DNA of 52,328 nucleotides from Streptomyces acidicola (GCF_009377235.1 NZ_VMNX01000035.1:1-52328), one strand, 5' to 3'; counted from the first letter of the stretch, positions 1 through 9,546 are shown. Translations and numbers: made by a program. The notes: generated by a model from the sequence alone, not told the origin.

Positions 1-122
1 CCGCGGCCCCCTGCGCCCCGCCCCGCGTCCCGTTGGCGGAACGGCCGCGTTTGAGTAGTTCTCCCGTGTGCCGCCCGTCTGTGTGACGTAAAAATTCGGG
101 GCAACGCTGATCGTCGAAGGGA

Positions 123-380
123 GTGGGCGTGCTCCATTGCAGGTCTGCAGTGGTCGGGCTGGTCGGACTGGCCGTTCTGGGGGCGGCCGGGTGCGGCGGC
201 GGAGACCCGGGGCCGTCGGCGGCGATGGAGAAGGTGGTACTCAAGGAGTGCGGGCACTACCTCAGGCCCGAGACGGTCGCCGCCACCCTGGGCAGCAGAT
301 CGGACTACCGGAGCGATCGTGCGGGGCATCGGACCGCCCAGGCCGAACCGGTGGCCCCAGGGTGTGAGGCTCTGCCCATC
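123..380 (+). pseudogene. remnant of a lipoprotein gene (signal peptide only)
   Basis: A GTG at 123 opens a frame whose first 25 residues form a convincing lipoprotein signal: a short basic start, a hydrophobic run, and the lipobox LGAAGC followed by GGG. About 25 further residues (EKVVLKECGHYLRPETVAAT) look like real protein. After roughly position 300-370 the frame stays open but becomes Arg/Pro/His-rich with no protein character, and it later runs antisense to the regulator fragment at 661-936. I read this as the 5' stump of a lost lipoprotein gene, not a 231-residue protein. The function of the parent is not recognisable. Confidence 0.5.
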
Positions 381-660
381 AGCGGCCTCCGGCCGCGGGC
401 CGCCCCCGCATTCCCGGACCACGGACACGATCCGTGCGCGCCGGACGCGGAGCGAACGCGGGGAACCAGGACGCCCAACACCGTTCGGGGCGTCCGGCTG
501 AGCATGAGTCCCGGCAACGGGACTCACTCTCGCTCAGTCTCCAGGAACGGTCCGGGACAACATGGACCCCAAGCTCACTCTGAAGGCCGACCGCACCCAT
601 GGTTTCGAGCTCCTGGCCGATGTGCTGGCCGCTGCCGACACGTGAGCCAACGCCGCCCGC

Positions 661-936
661 TCACAGCACGCCGTGCTCAACGGCACGCTGCAGCTGGGGG
701 TCCGGCAGGCTCGCCGGTTCCGCGACATGGACTCCGTCCGGGAACTGCCGGGCGGCCGTGCCCGCCACCCGCAGCGCCAGCCGGGACTCGCCCACGCCGC
801 CGACCACGGTCAACGTGACCAGGCGCGACACCGAGAGCATGCCTCGGACCTTCGTGACCTCCGTCCGCCCGCCGACCAGCGCGGTGAGCTCGGCCGGAAC
901 GGCGGTGGCCGGACCGACGGCCGCGTCCCTTTGCAT
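661..936 (-). pseudogene. N-terminal fragment of a LuxR-type ATPase regulator
   Basis: A 91-residue frame starts with MQRDAAVG and has the usual opening of large actinobacterial ATPase/LuxR regulators: PAELTALVGGRTEVTKVRGM, then LVTLTVVGGVGESRLALRVA, then a ...VHVAEPASLPDPQL segment. Full-length relatives continue for 600-1000 residues through an NB-ARC-like ATPase, TPR-like repeats and a C-terminal helix-turn-helix. Here the frame stops at 661, before most of the ATPase domain. The Walker A lysine is replaced by glutamate (GGVGES instead of GGVGKS/T), so nucleotide binding would be lost in any case. It is a decayed fragment. Confidence 0.6.
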
Positions 937-1067
937 GGTCACAACATAGTGATCCTCGCCCTTGTGGGGCCGACGCACGTGTGGTCGCGAACCATCGTTC
1001 ACTTCGCGGGGATTCGGCCCGCTCGTATCCTGGGGCGACATTCATGTGGTGGGAGAGAGGGCGCGCG

Positions 1068-2288
1068 TTGAGCCAGTCGAACCGGGCCGACCAGTCGGAC
1101 ATGTCGTCGAGTCCGGATCCCCGGCAGATCACGGTGCCCGAGGGGTCACAGATCCCGGTCGTCGTCCTCGCAGGGTTCCTGGGCTCGGGCAAGACCACGT
1201 TGCTCAATCATCTGCTCCACCGGAGCGGGGGCAGCCGTATCGGGGCCATCGTGAACGACTTCGGTGCCATCGAGATCGACGCGATGGCCGTGGCCGGGGC
1301 GCTCGGAGACTCCACCGTCTCCCTCGGTAACGGCTGCCTGTGCTGTGCTGTCGACGTCAGCGAGCTCGATCTGTACCTTGAGCGGCTCGCCCGTCCCTCC
1401 GCCCGCATCGACGTCATCGTCATCGAGGCCAGCGGGCTCGCGGAACCGCAGGAACTCGTGCGCATGGTGCTCGCCAGTGAGAACCCGCGGGTCGTGTACG
1501 GCGGGCTCGTCGAGGTCGTCGACGCCGCCGAGTTCGAAGCGACCCGTGAGAAGCACCCCGAGATCGACCGGCACCTCTCGCTCGCCGACCTCGTCGTCGT
1601 CAACAAGCTCGACCGGGCCGCGGACGGCGAGCGTGAGCGGGTTCTGGGGCTCGTTCGTTCCCTCGGCGACGGCGCCGCCGTCGTGCCCGCCACGTACGGC
1701 CGCATCGACCCGGAGTTCCTCTTCGACCGCAGGCCGAACGAGGAGAGGATCGGGCAACTGTCCTTCGACGACCTCCACCGGCAGGCGGTGGGGGAGGGAG
1801 ACGGAAGCGATGCGGGCCACCGGGACGGCGAGCACGGGCACGGTGAGCACTCCGGGCATCTCCACACCGCCTATGAATCGCTCTCCTTCACCTCCGAAGT
1901 GCCCCTCGGCCCGCGCCGGTTGATGAAGTTCCTCGACAGCCGGCCCGACGGGCTCTACCGCATCAAGGGGTACGTCGACTTCGGTGCCCACGACCGGGAC
2001 AACCGGTATGCCGTGCATGCCGTGGGGCGGTTCCTGCGGTTCTACCCCGAGCCGTGGGCGCCCGGCGACCCTCGCCGCACCCAGCTCGTCCTCATCGGGT
2101 CCGGCATCGACACGCCGACCCTCGGCAAGGAGCTTCGGACCTGCGAGGACGGCGCCCCACACGCCGACGAGACGAGCATGTGGGGCGTCCTCCGGTACGT
2201 ACAGGACCCCGATGAGGCTCAGGACCTCGATGAGCTTCGGGACACTGATGGGGTTCAGGACCCCGTCGAGCCGGGCTCCGAGGCCTAG
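1068..2288 (+). CDS. CobW/COG0523-family GTPase (metal chaperone type)
   Basis: 406 residues from a TTG at 1068, chosen because a purine-rich site (GGAGAGAGG) lies about 7 nt upstream; an ATG at 1101 is the alternative. Walker A GFLGSGKT is at about residues 36-43, the metal-binding motif GCLCC at 89-93, a switch-like IEASGLAEP follows, and the guanine-specificity motif NKLD is at about 179-182. A His-rich stretch (HRDGEHGHGEHSGHLH) precedes the CobW C-terminal domain (from about RLMKFLD). The family uses GTP hydrolysis to hand metal, often zinc, to client proteins in the cytoplasm; the CxCC and His-rich loop fit that. The final 25 residues are acidic and of low complexity. It converges on the topoisomerase gene. 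No Zur box was identified, so the metal is inferred. Confidence 0.88.
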   Translation: MSQSNRADQSDMSSSPDPRQITVPEGSQIPVVVLAGFLGSGKTTLLNHLLHRSGGSRIGAIVNDFGAIEIDAMAVAGALGDSTVSLGNGCLCCAVDVSELDLYLERLARPSARIDVIVIEASGLAEPQELVRMVLASENPRVVYGGLVEVVDAAEFEATREKHPEIDRHLSLADLVVVNKLDRAADGERERVLGLVRSLGDGAAVVPATYGRIDPEFLFDRRPNEERIGQLSFDDLHRQAVGEGDGSDAGHRDGEHGHGEHSGHLHTAYESLSFTSEVPLGPRRLMKFLDSRPDGLYRIKGYVDFGAHDRDNRYAVHAVGRFLRFYPEPWAPGDPRRTQLVLIGSGIDTPTLGKELRTCEDGAPHADETSMWGVLRYVQDPDEAQDLDELRDTDGVQDPVEPGSEA

Positions 2289-2331
2289 AGACGAGCCGGG
2301 CTCCCGGCCTCAGAGCGGTCCGGCCGGCCGG

Positions 2332-4785
2332 TCAGACGGGTCCCGCGATCACCGACACCGTCTTCTGCAGCGACACACCCGAACCATCGCGGCGCGGGTC
2401 GGCCTCGGGCAGCTCGGCCGGGGTGCCGTTCTTCTGGGCGGCCCGTGCCGGGATCGGGCCCGCCCAGGCGAAGGACAGACAGTCCTCGCCCTTCAGGAAC
2501 CGCTGACAGCGCACACCGCCGGTGGCGCGGCCCTTGCGCGGATACTGGTCGAACGGGGTCAGCTTGGCGGTCGTCTGGACCGAGTCGTCCAGGGTGCCCC
2601 GCGAGCCCGCCACGGTGAAGACGATCGCGTCCGCCGCCGGGTCCACGGCCGTGAACGAGATGACCTTCGCGCCCTCGGTGAGCTTGATGCCGGCCATACC
2701 GCCCGCCGGACGGCCCTGCGCGCGCACCTGTGAGGCCTGATAGCGCAGCAGCTGGGCGTCGTCCGTGATGAAGACCAGGTCCTCCTCGCCCGTGCGCAGC
2801 TCGACGGCGCCGACGATCCGGTCGCCCTCCTTGAGCGTGATGACCTCCAACTCCTCCTTGTTGACCGGGTAGTCGGGGACCACACGCTTGACGACGCCCT
2901 GCGCGGTGCCGAGCGCCAGGCCCGGCGAGGACTCGTCGAGCGTCGTCAGGCAGACCACCGTCTCGCCGTCCTCCAGGGAGAGGAACTCCGACAGCGGTGC
3001 GCCGCCCGAGAGGTTCGGCGCCGCCGCCGTCTCCGGGAGCTGGGGGAGGTCGATGACGTTCAGCCGCAGCAGGCGGCCCGAGGACGTCACGGCGCCCACC
3101 TCGCCCCGGGCCGTCGCCGGGACCGCGGAGACGATCACGTCGTGCTTGGTCCGCCGCTCGTCCTCGTCCGGTGCGAAGGGCTCGCTGTTCGCCGTACGCG
3201 CCAGCAGGCCCGTCGAGGAAAGCAGGACGCGGCACGGGGCGTCCTCCACCTGGAGCGGGACCGTGGGCGCGGGGGTGCCGGAGGACTCGAGGAGCACCGT
3301 GCGACGGGACGTGCCGAACTTCTTGGCCACCGCGGCCAGTTCGCCCGAGACCAGCTTGCGCAGCTCCGCGTCCGACTCCAGGATGCGGGTCAGCTCCGCG
3401 ATCTCCGCGTTCAGCCTGTCCCGCTCCGACTCCAGCTCGATACGGTCGAACCTGGTCAGACGGCGCAGCGGCGTGTCCAGGATGTACTGCGTCTGGATGT
3501 CGCTCAGCGAGAAGCGCTCCATCAGGCGCTGCTTCGCCTCCGCCGAGTTGTCGCTGGAGCGGATCAGGCGGATCACCTCGTCGATGTCCACCAGTGCCGT
3601 GAGCAGGCCCTCGACCAGATGGAGCCGGTCGCGCCTCTTGCCGCGGCGGAACTCGGAGCGACGCCGTACCACGTTGAAGCGGTGGTCGAGGTAGACCTCC
3701 AGGAGCTCCTTCAGGCCCAGCGTGAGCGGCTGGCCGTCGACCAGCGCAACGTTGTTGATGCCGAAGCTCTCCTCCATCGGCGTCAGCTTGTAGAGCTGCT
3801 CCAGGACCGCCTCCGGCACGAAGCCGTTCTTGATCTCGATGACCAGGCGCAGGCCGTGCTGGCGGTCGGTGAGGTCCTTGACGTCGGCGATGCCCTGCAG
3901 CTTCTTGGAGCCGACCAGGTCCTTGATCTTGGCGATCACCTTCTCCGGACCGACGCTGAAGGGCAGCTCGGTGACGACCAGGCCCTTGCGCCGTGCCGTC
4001 ACGCTCTCCACGGACACCGTGGCGCGGATCTTGAAGGTGCCGCGGCCCGTCTCGTACGCGTCCCTGATCCCGGAGAGGCCGACGATCCGGCCGCCCGTGG
4101 GGAGGTCGGGGCCCGGCACGTGCTTCATCAACGTGTCGAGGTCGGCGTTGGGGTGGCGGATCAGGTGGCGGGCCGCGGCGATGACCTCGCTCAGGTTGTG
4201 CGGCGGCATGTTCGTCGCCATGCCGACGGCGATGCCCGACGCGCCGTTCACCAGCAGGTTCGGGAACGCGGCGGGCAGCGCCACCGGCTCCTGCTCCTGG
4301 CCGTCGTAGTTGGGTGCGAAGTCCACCGTGTTCTCGTCGATGGACTCGGTCATCAGGCTGGTCGCGTCGGCCATCCGGCACTCGGTGTACCGCATGGCGG
4401 CCGGAGGGTCGTCGTTGCCCAGAGAGCCGAAGTTGCCGTGGCCGTCGACCAGCGGCACGCGCATGGAGAAGGGCTGGGCCAGGCGCACCAGGGCGTCGTA
4501 GATCGACGCGTCGCCGTGCGGGTGCAACTTACCCATGACCTCGCCGACGACGCGGGCGCACTTCACGTAGCCGCGGTCGGGGCGCAGGCCCATCTCGCTC
4601 ATCTGGTAGACGATCCGGCGGTGCACCGGCTTGAGGCCGTCGCGGGCGTCCGGCAGGGCTCGGGAGTAGATGACCGAGTACGCGTACTCCAGGAAGGAGC
4701 CCTGCATCTCGTCGACGACGTCGATGTCGAGGATCCTCTCCTCGTACGCGTCGTCGGGCGGAGTCTTCGTGCTGCGGCGGGCCAT
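2332..4785 (-). CDS. parC: DNA topoisomerase IV subunit A
   Basis: 817 residues from the ATG at 4785 ([10 protein letters not shown]), with GGAG 12-15 nt upstream. It is the DNA breakage-reunion subunit of a type IIA topoisomerase, which decatenates and relaxes DNA with an ATPase partner (ParE/GyrB type) encoded outside the window. The winged-helix/breakage domain includes HRRIVYQM and [11 protein letters not shown] at 88-98, and the catalytic tyrosine is in AAMRYTECR (Tyr133). A tower/coiled-coil domain and a C-terminal beta-pinwheel with GxxKR-like repeats follow. The residue aligned with E. coli GyrA Ser83 is Ala93, followed by Ser94, as in mycobacterial GyrA; this is known to lower intrinsic quinolone affinity. 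ParC rather than GyrA is preferred from gene context and the absence of a neighbouring gyrB. Confidence 0.9.
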   Translation of the reverse strand: MARRSTKTPPDDAYEERILDIDVVDEMQGSFLEYAYSVIYSRALPDARDGLKPVHRRIVYQMSEMGLRPDRGYVKCARVVGEVMGKLHPHGDASIYDALVRLAQPFSMRVPLVDGHGNFGSLGNDDPPAAMRYTECRMADATSLMTESIDENTVDFAPNYDGQEQEPVALPAAFPNLLVNGASGIAVGMATNMPPHNLSEVIAAARHLIRHPNADLDTLMKHVPGPDLPTGGRIVGLSGIRDAYETGRGTFKIRATVSVESVTARRKGLVVTELPFSVGPEKVIAKIKDLVGSKKLQGIADVKDLTDRQHGLRLVIEIKNGFVPEAVLEQLYKLTPMEESFGINNVALVDGQPLTLGLKELLEVYLDHRFNVVRRRSEFRRGKRRDRLHLVEGLLTALVDIDEVIRLIRSSDNSAEAKQRLMERFSLSDIQTQYILDTPLRRLTRFDRIELESERDRLNAEIAELTRILESDAELRKLVSGELAAVAKKFGTSRRTVLLESSGTPAPTVPLQVEDAPCRVLLSSTGLLARTANSEPFAPDEDERRTKHDVIVSAVPATARGEVGAVTSSGRLLRLNVIDLPQLPETAAAPNLSGGAPLSEFLSLEDGETVVCLTTLDESSPGLALGTAQGVVKRVVPDYPVNKEELEVITLKEGDRIVGAVELRTGEEDLVFITDDAQLLRYQASQVRAQGRPAGGMAGIKLTEGAKVISFTAVDPAADAIVFTVAGSRGTLDDSVQTTAKLTPFDQYPRKGRATGGVRCQRFLKGEDCLSFAWAGPIPARAAQKNGTPAELPEADPRRDGSGVSLQKTVSVIAGPV

Positions 4786-5542
4786 CGCTGCTGCGGCTCC
4801 TTCACAGTCTTGCCGGGGCATGAACGGGATCTGACGGGCTCCATTGTGGCCCGACCCACCGACAACCCGGACCACGCCCCTTCCACAGGGGCCCCTCTCC
4901 GCCCCTCCCAACACGGCGGCGGAACGCCCGGAGCGCACGTTGGGGCGGGGGAGGAGGAAGTACGCCGGCACGGCGGAGAGGCGTCGCCGGGCGCTCACGT
5001 CAACATAGCGCCGTTCCCGCTCCCCCGGCCCGTACCCGGCCATGGTGCCGCACCCGCGCGCGGGACGGGGCGCGGGCTCTGGCCTGTTCCACCCGCGTGC
5101 GCAGGAGTGCGTTGGCCGGGCGCCCGGAGGTGTCCGAGCCCGTGCTCGTTCCCGGCACGCGGCGGTCCGGGTCCGCGCTCTTCCCCGGCTTCCGGCCCGT
5201 CCGGAGGAGGGCGCCCGCCCCAGGCGCGAGACGGCCTTCCCGCTGTTCCCGGAGTCGGCGGCGGGCGGCGCGGGACCGAGCCCGCCCGCGGTGCGGCGGT
5301 CCCGGAGCTGTCCTCGGAGCGGACATGCGACGGCGAAGGACCCGAGTTCCTCCCTGGCGTGCGACGGGCCCGGAGCCCGGTCGGCCCCGGCCTACGCGAG
5401 TCCCCGCTCTCCCGTCCGGGAGTCTCGCTCTGGGCGTACGGGAACCGGGAACTTCGCCAGCCGTCCGCACGCTTGCATACAGTGGCAGGACCGGCAGGAA
5501 GACGCGGTTTTCCACGACAGCTTCCGCGATGAAGGGACGTAC
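4786..5542. other. 757-bp spacer between divergent parC and M16 genes
   Basis: No frame here has the composition of a real protein. The long open frames on both strands are Arg/Ala/Gly/Pro-rich extensions or shadows. The stretch should hold the parC promoter near 4800-4900 and the M16 promoter within the last 100 bp, where base composition drops around 5470-5490 (cttgcatacagtgg). No terminator-like hairpin or repeat stood out. Confidence 0.5.
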
Positions 5543-6925
5543 ATGCCCATGGGTCACACGGCCACAGCCGAGGCAGGCACCGGGGGCCTGACAGCGACCG
5601 AGCACCGCCTGGCCAATGGGCTGCGCGTGGTGCTCTCCGAGGACCACCTGACCCCGGTCGCGGCGGTGTGCCTCTGGTACGACGTCGGCTCCCGTCACGA
5701 GGTCAAGGGCCGTACCGGCCTCGCCCACCTCTTCGAGCACCTGATGTTCCAGGGCTCGGCCCAGGTGAAGGGCAACGGCCACTTCGAGCTGGTCCAGGGC
5801 GCGGGCGGCTCGCTGAACGGTACGACGAGCTTCGAGCGCACCAACTACTTCGAGACCATGCCCGCCCACCAGCTGGAGCTCGCCCTCTGGCTGGAGGCCG
5901 ACCGCATGGGCTCGCTGCTCACGGCGCTGGACGACGAGTCCATGGAGAACCAGCGGGACGTCGTCAAGAACGAGCGCCGCCAGCGCTACGACAACGTCCC
6001 CTACGGCACCGCCTTCGAGAAGCTGACCGCCCTCTCCTACCCGGACGGCCACCCGTACCACCACACCCCGATCGGTTCGATGGCCGACCTGGACGCGGCC
6101 ACGCTGGAGGACGCGCGCGCGTTCTTCCGCACCTACTACGCGCCCAACAACGCCGTGCTCTCCGTGGTCGGCGACATCGACGCGGAGCAGACGCTCGCCT
6201 GGATCGAGAAGTACTTCGGGTCCATCCCCGGGCACGACGGGAAGCCCGCCCCGCGGGACGGTTCGCTGCCGGAGACCATCGGCGAACAGCTGCGTGAGGT
6301 CGTGGAGGAAGAGGTCCCCGCGCGCGCGTTGATGGCCGCCTACCGGCTCCCGGAGGACGGCACGCGCGAGGCCGACGCGGCCGACCTGGCGCTGACGGTC
6401 CTCGGCGGCGGCGAGTCGTCCCGCCTCTACAACCGGCTCGTACGGCGCGACCGTACGGCCGTCGCCGCCGGGTTCGGCCTGCTGCGGCTGGCCGGGGCGC
6501 CCTCCCTGGGATGGCTCGACGTGAAGACCTCCGGCGACGTCGAGGTCCCGGTCATCGAGGCCGCCGTCGACGAGGAGCTCGCCCGGTTCGCCGCCGATGG
6601 CCCCACGGCCGAGGAAATGGAGCGCGCCCAGGCCCAGTTGGAGCGCGAGTGGCTGGACCGGCTCGGCACGGTCGCGGGCCGCGCCGACGAACTGTGCCGG
6701 TACGCCGTCCTGTTCGGCGACCCGCAGCTCGCCCTCACCGCCGTCCAGCGGGTGCTCGACGTGACCGCGGAGGAGGTCCAGGCCGTCGCCCAGGCCCGGC
6801 TGCGGCCCGACAACCGCGCGGTGCTCGTGTACGAGCCGATCACGGCCGGGAGCGGGGACGCCGACGAAGCCGACGAGACCGCCGAAGCCGCGGTGACCGA
6901 CGAGAACGAGGAGTCGGCCAAGTGA
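5543..6925 (+). CDS. M16 family zinc metallopeptidase, catalytic subunit
   Basis: 460 residues from the ATG at 5543, with gaaggga about 6 nt upstream; an in-frame ATG at 5549 is possible. The inverted zinc motif HLFEH is at residues 62-66, and the third ligand glutamate lies about 78 residues on in ENQRDVVKNERR (about Glu144), so it should be an active insulinase/pitrilysin-type peptidase. The M16 N-terminal domain is followed by the peptidase_M16_C domain (from about DAATLEDARAFFRTYYAPNN). It has no signal peptide and should be cytoplasmic. Its stop overlaps the start of the next M16 gene by 4 nt (GTGA), so the two are translationally coupled and probably form a heterodimer. The C-terminal tail is Glu/Ala-rich. 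The substrate is unknown; small peptides are likely for M16B enzymes. Confidence 0.9.
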   Translation: MPMGHTATAEAGTGGLTATEHRLANGLRVVLSEDHLTPVAAVCLWYDVGSRHEVKGRTGLAHLFEHLMFQGSAQVKGNGHFELVQGAGGSLNGTTSFERTNYFETMPAHQLELALWLEADRMGSLLTALDDESMENQRDVVKNERRQRYDNVPYGTAFEKLTALSYPDGHPYHHTPIGSMADLDAATLEDARAFFRTYYAPNNAVLSVVGDIDAEQTLAWIEKYFGSIPGHDGKPAPRDGSLPETIGEQLREVVEEEVPARALMAAYRLPEDGTREADAADLALTVLGGGESSRLYNRLVRRDRTAVAAGFGLLRLAGAPSLGWLDVKTSGDVEVPVIEAAVDEELARFAADGPTAEEMERAQAQLEREWLDRLGTVAGRADELCRYAVLFGDPQLALTAVQRVLDVTAEEVQAVAQARLRPDNRAVLVYEPITAGSGDADEADETAEAAVTDENEESAK

Positions 6926-8325
6926 CCGAGCTCGCGACCATGGACTTCCACCCGCAGCCCCAGGCCGGCGACGCCAGGCCCTGGGCGTTCCCGGCGCCCG
7001 AGCGCGGCACGCTCGACAACGGGCTGACCGTGCTGCGCTGCCACCGCCCCGGCCAGCAGGTCGTCGCTGTCGAGGTGCTCCTCGACGCCCCCCTGGACGC
7101 CGAGCCCGCGGGCCTCGACGGCGTCGCCACGATCATGGCGCGTGCCTTCTCCGAGGGCACCGACAAGCACTCCGCGGAGGAGTTCGCCGCCGAGCTGGAG
7201 CGCTGCGGCGCCACCCTCGACGCGCACGCCGACCACCCCGGCGTACGTCTCAGCCTCGAAGTCCCCGTCTCGCGGCTTCCCAAGGCGCTCGGTCTGCTCG
7301 CCGACGCCCTGAGGGCCCCCGCGTTCGCGGACAGCGAGGTCGAGCGGCTGGTGCGGAACCGGCTCGACGAGATCCCGCACGAGACCGCCAACCCGGCCCG
7401 CCGTGCCGCGAAGGAGCTCTCCAAGGAGCTGTTCCCGGCGACCTCGCGCATGTCGCGTCCGCGCCAGGGCACCGAGGAGACGGTCGAGGGCATCGACTCG
7501 GCGGCCGTGCGTGCCTTCTACGAGAAGCACGTGCGGCCCGCCACGGCCACCGCGGTCGTCGTCGGCGACCTCACCGGCGTCGACCTGGACGCGCTGCTCG
7601 GCGACACCCTGGGCGCCTGGACCGGCTCCTCGGCCCAGCCGCGCCCCGTGCCCGCGGTGACCGCCGACGACACCGGCCGCGTCGTCATCGTGGACCGCCC
7701 CGGAGCCGTCCAGACGCAGCTGCTCATCGGCCGCGTCGGCGCCGACCGCCACGACCGTGTGTGGGCGGCCCAGGTGCTCGGCACGTACTGCCTCGGCGGC
7801 ACCCTCACCTCCCGCCTGGACCGTGTCCTGCGCGAGGAGAAGGGCTACACCTACGGTGTGCGGGCGTTCGGCCAGGTGCTGCGCTCCGCGGCCCCTTCGT
7901 CCCCGGGAGGGGCTTCGGGCGCCGCGATGCTCGCCATCAGCGGCTCCGTCGACACGCCGAACACGGGCCCGGCCCTCGACGACCTGTGGACCGTGCTGCG
8001 TACCCTCGCCGCCGAGGGTCTCAACGACGCCGAGCGTGACGTCGCCGTGCAGAACCTCGTCGGGGTCGCCCCCCTCAAGTACGAGACGGCCGGCGCCGTC
8101 GCGAGCACCCTTGCCGACCAGGTCGAGCAGCACCTGCCGGACGACTACCAGGCGACGCTGTACCGGCAGCTCGCCGCGACCGGCACCGTGGAGGCCACCG
8201 CGGCCGTGGTGAACGCCTTCCCGGTGGACCGCCTCGTGACCGTCCTCGTCGGTGACGCCGCGCAGATCGAGGAGCCCGTCAAGGCGCTCGGCATCGGCGA
8301 AGTCTCCGTCGTACGCGCCGAGTAG
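6922..8325 (+). CDS. M16 family peptidase-like protein, non-catalytic partner
   Basis: 467 residues from a GTG at 6922 that overlaps the upstream stop. The M16 fold is recognisable (LDNGLTVLRCHRPGQQ, then a peptidase_M16_C domain with LREEKGYTYGVRAFG), but the zinc motif is missing: where HxxEH should sit the sequence reads GVATIMARAFSEGTD. It should therefore not hydrolyse peptides itself. The Arg...Tyr pair in the C-terminal domain (LREEKGYTYG), which in M16B enzymes contacts substrate in trans, is kept. This is the arrangement of bacterial M16B heterodimers, where one chain supplies zinc chemistry and the other supplies substrate binding. A strong hairpin terminator follows. Confidence 0.87.
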   Translation: MTELATMDFHPQPQAGDARPWAFPAPERGTLDNGLTVLRCHRPGQQVVAVEVLLDAPLDAEPAGLDGVATIMARAFSEGTDKHSAEEFAAELERCGATLDAHADHPGVRLSLEVPVSRLPKALGLLADALRAPAFADSEVERLVRNRLDEIPHETANPARRAAKELSKELFPATSRMSRPRQGTEETVEGIDSAAVRAFYEKHVRPATATAVVVGDLTGVDLDALLGDTLGAWTGSSAQPRPVPAVTADDTGRVVIVDRPGAVQTQLLIGRVGADRHDRVWAAQVLGTYCLGGTLTSRLDRVLREEKGYTYGVRAFGQVLRSAAPSSPGGASGAAMLAISGSVDTPNTGPALDDLWTVLRTLAAEGLNDAERDVAVQNLVGVAPLKYETAGAVASTLADQVEQHLPDDYQATLYRQLAATGTVEATAAVVNAFPVDRLVTVLVGDAAQIEEPVKALGIGEVSVVRAE

Positions 8326-8357
8326 AGCGCCCCCACGGGCCCAGCCGGGCCCACCCG

Positions 8358-8401
8358 CATCCGGGGTCCAGGTGACGAAAGAGTCACTGGGGCCCCGGAT
8401 G
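8358..8401 (+). terminator. terminator after the M16 operon
   Basis: A long, slightly imperfect hairpin. The arm starting CATCCGGGG and ending GGTGAC pairs with the arm starting GTCAC and ending CCCCGGATG around the loop GAAAGA. It lies 33 nt after the M16 stop and isolates the operon from the riboswitch-controlled gene that follows. Confidence 0.75.
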
Positions 8402-8534
8402 TCCGTATTGCGGGGGAGGTTGCCTGTCTGCCCTGTGGTGTGCGCTACAAAACCCCTGCTTCGTTTGTGATTTCAAAGAGGGCCCGCTTAGCGTCTGTTC
8501 GGCTGTTCGTCAGCAGTGCGCCGCACCCGCGGCA

Positions 8535-8699
8535 CCGGACAGTCATCGCCGAGTCCCCGAAACGGCGCGAGCCAGGGGAGCCGGGGACCCAATCGCAGTC
8601 CCTGGGGTGAATCGGGCGCCCTTCTCATGGTGAAGGGGGACCGTAGGAGACCTTCCTGCTCCGAACCCGTCAGCTAACCCGGTAGGCGAGAAGGAAGGA
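8535..8699 (+). promoter_or_regulatory. ydaO-yuaA (c-di-AMP) riboswitch
   Basis: The leader of the M23 gene contains the characteristic conserved blocks of this class in order: GCCGAGTCC, a variable stem, GGGGACCCAAT, GGGGTGAATCGGGC, a variable stem with AGGGGGACC, and the highly conserved CCGAACCCGTCAGCTAACCC followed by GGTAGGCGAGAAGGAAGG. The class binds c-di-AMP and, in Streptomyces and relatives, is found mainly in front of cell-wall hydrolases and resuscitation factors. The aptamer ends only about 16 nt before the ATG at 8716, and its 3' end (GAAGGAAGG) contains the likely ribosome binding site. Ligand binding may therefore act on translation as well as on transcript elongation. Borders are approximate. 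Confidence 0.88.
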
Positions 8700-8715
8700 A
8701 AGGACCAGCCACTTC

Positions 8716-9489
8716 ATGGCGTTCACCTGCGCCACCGGGAAGCACCGCCGCGCCGGCCGGATGAAGAACGCGACCACGAAGGTCGTCGGAGCCGCCGCGC
8801 TCACCACCACCGGCGTCATCGGCGCGCTGGCCGCCCCCGCCTTCGCCGCGGACGCCTCCGCCGGACAGACCGGGCTCACCCAGGCCATCGAGATCGGCGA
8901 CGCGGTGGCCGAACAGATCGACGCCCAGGCCGTCGCCCAGCAGCAGGCCGCCGAGGAGGCCGCCGCGCAGAAGAAGGCCGAGGCCCTCGCGAAGCAGCGC
9001 GCGGAGGAGGCGGCCAAGGCGGCCAAGAAGGAGCGCGAGGCCAAGGCGCGTGCCGCCCGTGAGGCCGAGCGCAAGCGCCTCAACACCTTCGTCGCCCCGG
9101 TCAGCGGCTCGTACGTCTCGACCGGCTACAAGTCCGGCGGCGCCGCCTGGTCCTCCGGCAGCCACACCGGCATCGACTTCCACGCCTCCTCGGGCACGGT
9201 CGTCCGCGCGGTCGGCTCCGGCACCGTCGTCGAGGCGGGCTGGGGCGGCGCCTACGGCAACAACATCGTCATCAAGATGCACGACGGCACGTACACGCAG
9301 TACGGCCATCTGTCGTCCATCGGGGTCTCCGTCGGCCAGACGGTCACCCCGGGCCGGCAGATAGGCCTGTCCGGGGCGACCGGCAACGTCACGGGCCCGC
9401 ACCTGCACTTCGAGGCCCGCACGACGGCCGAGTACGGCTCGGACATGGACCCCGTCGCGTATCTGCGCTCGCACGGAGTGAACGTCTGA
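8716..9489 (+). CDS. secreted M23 family metallopeptidase (LytM-type)
   Basis: 257 residues. The start at 8716 gives a long signal peptide (MAFTCATGKHRRAGRM..., hydrophobic core, cleavage near APAFA|ADA at about residue 45); an internal ATG at 8761 is less likely. Residues about 70-120 are an Ala/Glu/Lys-rich coiled coil. The C-terminal M23 domain has the zinc ligands in SHTGIDF (His150, Asp154) and GPHLHFE. It should cleave cross-links or stem peptides of peptidoglycan outside the membrane. Expression is controlled by the c-di-AMP riboswitch immediately upstream, which ties wall remodelling to osmotic and potassium status. A clear terminator follows. Confidence 0.92.
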   Translation: MAFTCATGKHRRAGRMKNATTKVVGAAALTTTGVIGALAAPAFAADASAGQTGLTQAIEIGDAVAEQIDAQAVAQQQAAEEAAAQKKAEALAKQRAEEAAKAAKKEREAKARAAREAERKRLNTFVAPVSGSYVSTGYKSGGAAWSSGSHTGIDFHASSGTVVRAVGSGTVVEAGWGGAYGNNIVIKMHDGTYTQYGHLSSIGVSVGQTVTPGRQIGLSGATGNVTGPHLHFEARTTAEYGSDMDPVAYLRSHGVNV

Positions 9490-9520
9490 CCCCGCCAGGC
9501 CGCTGCTCACAGCGCGCGAG

Positions 9521-9546
9521 GCCCCGGCTCACCGAGCCGGGGCTTT
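9521..9546 (+). terminator. terminator after the M23 peptidase gene
   Basis: Perfect 10-bp arms (GCCCCGGCTC / GAGCCGGGGC) around a 3-nt loop, followed by TTT. It lies 31 nt after the peptidase stop. Confidence 0.85.

Noticed and set aside
562..645. 28-codon plus-strand frame (MDPKLTLKADRTHGFELLAD...)
   Set aside because: Protein-like composition but no ribosome binding site and no identifiable family. It lies in a decayed region and may be a C-terminal scrap of a lost gene.
3142..5532. Very long plus-strand open frame antisense to the topoisomerase gene
   Set aside because: Its sequence is Val/Leu/Gln/Arg/Ala-rich shadow coding. The minus strand encodes an unmistakable type IIA topoisomerase over the same bases.
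5000..5542. Possible gene upstream of the M16 pair on either strand
   Set aside because: Frames are Arg/Ala/Gly/Pro-rich with no motif, and none has a good start with a ribosome binding site. Treated as spacer.
6427..8133. Long minus-strand open frame opposite the second M16 gene
   Set aside because: Low-complexity Gly/Arg/Glu/Val shadow; the plus strand carries clear M16 motifs and coupled starts.
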